Part shown: positions 29,640-32,764 of the stretch, one piece after another
How the letters are laid out: every line of letters starts with the position of its first letter
Position numbering within the stretch: position 1 is the stretch's first letter
Assembly: GCA_021298975.1 (NCBI GenBank)
Contig: JAJTGC010000040.1
Location: 1 to 32,764 of the forward strand
Source of the DNA: Oxalobacteraceae bacterium
Lineage (GTDB): Bacteria > Pseudomonadota > Gammaproteobacteria > Burkholderiales > Burkholderiaceae_D
DNA: 32,764 nucleotides
Direction of reading: 5' to 3'
Notes under the pieces: model-generated
The model's input: only the letters and a program-made list of their open reading frames with translations
The model's database searches: none
What the model was told of the DNA's origin: nothing
Position numbers and translations under genes: made by a program

Positions 29640-32000
29640 ATTCACATCACCTCCGTTAAAAATGAATTTTGGGCGGAATTTCAATACCAGTGCCGGCATC
29701 ACGGTCAGTGCCGCCGTCACGCTCACCAGCATGGCCGTACCGATCAGAATGGCACTCCAGGTGTGCGGGTAGTAGCCGCGTGAACCGGCCTGCACCGCAT
29801 AACCCCCCGCGACGGCCGAAGCCACGAACAGGCAGGCCTTGCCGGCTGTCTTGAGTACCTTGCGGAATGCAGCATCCACATCGGTACCGCGCGCGATTTC
29901 TTCTCGCAGACGGAACAGCATATAGATCGCGTAATCAGCGCCGATACCAATCGCCAGCGCCGAGGTCAGTGCAGTGGGTACATTGAGACGCATACCGAGC
30001 CAGCCCATCAGTCCCATATTGACCAGCACCGAGAGCAGCAGCGGCGTGACCACCAACAGGCCCGCAACCAGCGACCGGAATACCAGCGCAGCGGCGATAA
30101 AGACCACGCCGGCGATCTGGGCCACATTCAGGATTTTGTCCTTGACGATGACCTCGGTGATCGCCGCGCTTTGAGCGACGCTGCCACCAATGTTCACGCG
30201 GATATTGGGCGGAAATTTCTTGGCGACGAAGCCCTGTATGTCTTTCCACAGCAAGTGCAGATCGGCTGTGCTGTCACTGTGCGTGAAGATGACCATGTTC
30301 GCCATCTTGTAGTCGTAATCGACATAGGGATCAAAATCGCCCGGCTCACCGGACATCGAGTAAATCAACAGGTATTCGGCGATGGTCGACTGCTTGTCCG
30401 GGATGCTGAAGAACTCCGGTTTGTCCGCGTTCATTGACTGATTCATGCGCTTGATGAATTCGGAAATCGAAATCACTTTGCCGATGTTGGGCTGCGCCGT
30501 GACGAAGGTCTGCAGTTCATCCATGGCTTTGAGCACCACCGGGTCCTTGATCGCATCGGGCTTGTCGCCTTCGATCATCAGGTAGATGTTGTTCGTACCG
30601 GCCATGCGCTCATTGAGCTTCTTGTCTGCGACCATCAGGGGCAGGTCGGGATCGAAATATTTTTTCAGTGCGCTCTCGATTTTCAGCTGGGTCATGCCGG
30701 CCAGTGCGATGACGACCACGATCCCGGTGATCATGAAAATGCGTGAGCGCTTTTCGCCCAGCATCAGATCCGCATAAAAACCGGTGATGCGATCCCACAC
30801 ACGCTCTTCGCGTTCCATGCGGGCCTCTTTTTCACCGGGTGGCGGCAGCACGGCGCGCAGCGCGGGGATGAAGGTCATTTCAATCACCAGCACCGACAGA
30901 ATGCCGACGCCGGCAAAAATACCGAAGACGCGGATCGAGACGATGTCAAAAATCATCAGCGAAAGAAAACCGGCAGCAGCAACCAGACCCGCAGTCAGCA
31001 TCACCGGCCCAATCTTGACGATGGATTCGATCACGGCCATGCGATTGGCCTCGCGCGGCGAGAGGTCGGGATTCTCGCGCAGCAGGTTGTACTCTTCGTA
31101 GTAACGCTTGAGCATCTGCACCGCATGTCCCGCACCGACCGCCAAAATCAGAATCGGCGTGGACATGTTGAAAATATCCAGTGGAACACCCGAGAGCCCC
31201 ATAAAGCCCTTGCCCCAGGTAACAGCGATGATGGGTGTGACCAGCGGCAGTATCAGTCCCTGTACGGTACGGAATGCTTCATAGTGAATGATGCCAATGA
31301 CGCCGATGGCGATCAGCAGGAGCAGGCCACCGCGCCCGGAAAACTGCTCCAGCAGCGCAAGAAACGCCGGATAGCCGGTCACCACGATATCGACCGAATC
31401 GTCGCGCTCGGCAGCGACGATATCCTCGATTTTTTTGTTCACGTAACTGAATCCGCCTTTGCCTTCTTTCAGCTCTGCCGGCGTTGCGTCACGCACTTCG
31501 GCCAGCACCGTGATGGTCTTGAAGTCATTGGAAACCACCGAGTTCATGTAGGCGGTATTGCGCTGCAAAGCCTCTTTGAGTGCGGCCATTTGCTCGGGGG
31601 TGGCGGGCACATCGGTCATCATCTGCTTGACTTCCATACCCTCTTCGGTGCCGCGGATATCCTTCGCTCTGCGCGCTGATACCGATAACAGATTGGCTTT
31701 CACCACGCGTGGTGTTTCGCGCAGCTTGCCGGTAATGCGCTGGACTTTTTCCAGCACCTTGGGATCGAATACATCGCCATTTTTGGGCGTGATACCAATC
31801 ACGCCAACATAGCGCGACCCGAATACTTCTTCGACCTTGAGCGTGGTGGCAACGAACGGATGCGAACGCGGCACGATGTTGTTGGGATCAATGATGACGG
31901 TCAGCGCTTGTCCGCGGAAATGCAGAAAGACAGTAGCTATCAGTACCGCGACGAGCACGGCCCAGCGAAAGCGAACAATGAATTCTATGTAACGGCGCAT
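28818..32000 (-). CDS. RND (MMPL) exporter fused in frame to a LolA-like lipoprotein-sorting domain
   Basis: About 1060 residues from the ATG at 32000, which has AAGGAGA upstream. Residues 1-787 form an RND/MMPL exporter: an N-terminal helix (RWAVLVAVLIATVFLHF), a periplasmic loop, a helix bundle (LLLLIAIGVIGIIHYEAF, PILILAVGAGHAVQMLKRYYEEY), a second loop and a second bundle (FRSLVAGLLVVTPLLLSVLVN, ALAIGIGADYAIYMLFRLREE). Residues 788-1060 are a complete outer-membrane lipoprotein-sorting (LolA-like) protein with its own signal peptide. Normally these are separate adjacent genes. The junction keeps a perfect ribosome binding site and lacks a stop only because a T run is five rather than six bases. 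The exporter probably moves lipids or other hydrophobic compounds. Confidence 0.85.
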   Translation of the reverse strand: MRRYIEFIVRFRWAVLVAVLIATVFLHFRGQALTVIIDPNNIVPRSHPFVATTLKVEEVFGSRYVGVIGITPKNGDVFDPKVLEKVQRITGKLRETPRVVKANLLSVSARRAKDIRGTEEGMEVKQMMTDVPATPEQMAALKEALQRNTAYMNSVVSNDFKTITVLAEVRDATPAELKEGKGGFSYVNKKIEDIVAAERDDSVDIVVTGYPAFLALLEQFSGRGGLLLLIAIGVIGIIHYEAFRTVQGLILPLVTPIIAVTWGKGFMGLSGVPLDIFNMSTPILILAVGAGHAVQMLKRYYEEYNLLRENPDLSPREANRMAVIESIVKIGPVMLTAGLVAAAGFLSLMIFDIVSIRVFGIFAGVGILSVLVIEMTFIPALRAVLPPPGEKEARMEREERVWDRITGFYADLMLGEKRSRIFMITGIVVVIALAGMTQLKIESALKKYFDPDLPLMVADKKLNERMAGTNNIYLMIEGDKPDAIKDPVVLKAMDELQTFVTAQPNIGKVISISEFIKRMNQSMNADKPEFFSIPDKQSTIAEYLLIYSMSGEPGDFDPYVDYDYKMANMVIFTHSDSTADLHLLWKDIQGFVAKKFPPNIRVNIGGSVAQSAAITEVIVKDKILNVAQIAGVVFIAAALVFRSLVAGLLVVTPLLLSVLVNMGLMGWLGMRLNVPTALTSALAIGIGADYAIYMLFRLREEIARGTDVDAAFRKVLKTAGKACLFVASAVAGGYAVQAGSRGYYPHTWSAILIGTAMLVSVTAALTVMPALVLKFRPKFIFNGGDVNMTSGSKRAGIALVAVLGLSALLMSLLPNQAWALSATEIMEKNFMVAKYADSTSESTMTLTNKSGQKRVRKTFGTSKLEPNGIDNKRMTRFLEPTDVKGTVSMLIEHTDKDDDIWIYLPSVKKVRRLISSNKKDSFVGTDFSYGDVIGHKVKEWNHTLLKEEEVDGTPCFVIESLPKDPTIKANTGYSKRIAWIQKDNFVTLKSVAYDEAGELLKEARYSHFKEVDPVKKKWQAGILEARNMQTGHSTVIAIDNFKVNIGVKDEYFTTRYMEQQ
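29647..29654 (-). promoter_or_regulatory. Near-perfect internal ribosome binding site
   Basis: On the minus strand this reads GGAGGTGA, seven bases before the ATG at 29639. It lies inside the open frame of the exporter fusion and argues that the LolA-like protein is translated on its own. Confidence 0.75.
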
Positions 32001-32163
32001 GGGCCCGTCTCCTTGTTGTCGTTGTTGTGCGGGATGCCACCCGGTGGCGAGACGCTTGAGGCTCGGATGCCGGATCATCAGAGATTCCGGACAAGGTATC
32101 GCTTTCCGCGCAAGCGAAAGTGCTGGGTGAGAGCGACACCATCAAACCGATGCGTATCTTAAC

Positions 32164-32177
32164 AGAACGACCGTTCT
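32164..32177. promoter_or_regulatory. TetR/AcrR-type operator candidate
   Basis: AGAACG-AC-CGTTCT is a perfect 14-base palindrome of the AACGNNCGTT class often bound by TetR-family repressors of exporter and lipid-metabolism genes. It lies 164 bases upstream of the exporter start and 189 upstream of the rutE-like start. No TetR gene is in the window. Confidence 0.55.
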
Positions 32178-32269
32178 ATTTGTGATCGGTTCAGCGTGTG
32201 TAGAGGCTGCATGCGATGCTTCGTGTGTTTTTGCGTCCGATTTAATTTGAAGTTTTGTCAATTTGAGAA

Positions 32270-32291
32270 GCATATTATTTTTTTAATATGC
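32270..32291. promoter_or_regulatory. A+T-rich perfect palindrome
   Basis: GCATATTA and TAATATGC flank six Ts in perfect inversion, 75 bases upstream of the rutE-like ATG. It could be an operator for a MarR-like or other winged-helix repressor, or an A-tract bend. The assignment is only structural. Confidence 0.35.
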
Positions 32292-32366
32292 ACGATTGTC
32301 GCAGTGCCTATTAAGTGATCGTTTGGGTCCTACCCGTTACACTGACGAATTCACGTTGGAGGTTCC

Positions 32367-32764
32367 ATGCACGCCGTAATCGATAGCACTGCAGTCAGCA
32401 CCTTGTTCACCGAGGCCCGAAGCCAGAACGGCTGGACGGATCGCGCCGTCAGCGATCAGCAGCTCGAGGATCTTTATGACCTTATGAAGTTTTGCCCTAC
32501 GTCGGCCAACAGCCAGCCGGCCCGACTCGTTTTTTTGAGAACTGCTGAAGCCAAAGAGCGGCTACGGCCAGCACTCTCTCCAGGTAACGTGAACAAGACG
32601 ATGAGCGCACCAGTGATTGCCATCATTGCGCATGACACTGATTTTCATACGCTGCTGCACAAGACCTTTCCGCATAATCCAGATTTCGCCGCAATGTTTG
32701 CCGGCGATGAGAAACGCGCGGTGCGCGAGAGCTTCGCATTTCGTAATGGGTCGCTGCAGGGCGC
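32367..32764 (+). CDS. rutE: RutE-like nitroreductase / malonic semialdehyde reductase family (3' truncated)
   Basis: The first 132 residues are present and the gene runs off the window. GGAGG at 32358-32362 precedes the ATG. LFTEARSQNGWTDRAVSD, LYDLMKFCPTSANSQPARLVFLRTAEAKERLRPALSPGN and SAPVIAIIAHDTDF follow E. coli RutE closely in order and spacing, and the nitroreductase flavin-binding PTSAN segment is present. RutE is an FMN nitroreductase-fold enzyme that reduces malonic semialdehyde in pyrimidine degradation. No other rut gene is visible, so this may be a stand-alone reductase of the same family with a different substrate. Confidence 0.85.
   Translation, partial: MHAVIDSTAVSTLFTEARSQNGWTDRAVSDQQLEDLYDLMKFCPTSANSQPARLVFLRTAEAKERLRPALSPGNVNKTMSAPVIAIIAHDTDFHTLLHKTFPHNPDFAAMFAGDEKRAVRESFAFRNGSLQG

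Larger units (their letters stand above)
32001..32366. other. Divergent regulatory region between the exporter operon and rutE-like gene
   Basis: The 366 bases hold no supported gene. They contain a TetR-type palindrome (32164-32177), an A+T-rich perfect palindrome (32270-32291) and repeated AATTTGA motifs (about 32244-32268). Promoters for both directions are expected here but no clear -35/-10 pair stands out. Confidence 0.5.

Overview
The window reads as a contiguous stretch of a proteobacterial chromosome of moderate-to-high G+C. The TatB C-terminal style, AcoR-type sigma-54 activator, NosR-like/ApbE pair, di-heme DUF1111 cytochrome, 7TMR-DISM kinase and RND/LolA-like/beta-barrel cluster are most familiar from Betaproteobacteria (Burkholderiales/Rhodocyclales-like), with some Gammaproteobacteria as an alternative. 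This placement is inference. No rRNA, tRNA, CRISPR array, insertion sequence or prophage gene was found.

Left part (1-7155): the 3' end of a multiheme cytochrome c of the membrane alcohol-dehydrogenase type; a long hairpin; then minus-strand genes for a small Adhesin_E-like secreted protein, another secreted protein, and a PhzS-like flavin monooxygenase overlapping it. After a small disordered ORF come a minus-strand apbE and a NosR-like flavin/iron-sulfur membrane protein, which overlap as TGATG.

Central part (7670-15076): a GTG-started sigma-54 activator, followed by an intergenic region with two palindromes about two helical turns apart and a textbook -24/-12 promoter driving a Tat-type amidohydrolase. 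A small Cys-rich exported protein follows, then a strong terminator. The next run holds a di-heme DUF1111 cytochrome, a small membrane protein, a second Adhesin_E-like protein, an orphan tatB (GTG start) and a DUF4399 exported protein. The cluster is heavily periplasmic and redox oriented.

Right-central part (15110-25528): a DnaQ-fold exonuclease (minus), a SAM methyltransferase with a hairpin leader, an OafA-type acyltransferase with an SGNH domain, then an unusual 963-residue protein (two TerB-like domains, about 19 tandem 12-residue D-G-rich repeats, C-terminal membrane segments). It is followed by a 7TMR-DISM histidine kinase whose ATPase domain seems to lack the N-box, and an OmpR-type regulator.

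Right part (25689-32764): an N-acyl-D-amino-acid deacylase-type hydrolase preceded by a riboswitch-like inverted repeat leader; a convergent minus-strand operon with an RND (MMPL) exporter fused in frame to a LolA-like lipoprotein-sorting domain (probably through a one-base change in a T5 run) and a DUF1302-like outer membrane barrel; and a divergent, partial rutE-like nitroreductase. A TetR-type palindrome lies between the divergent genes.

The strongest candidates for something undescribed are the TerB/12-residue-repeat membrane protein with its neighbouring degenerate kinase, the structured leader at 25611-25684, and the sigma-54 unit with its Tat amidohydrolase.
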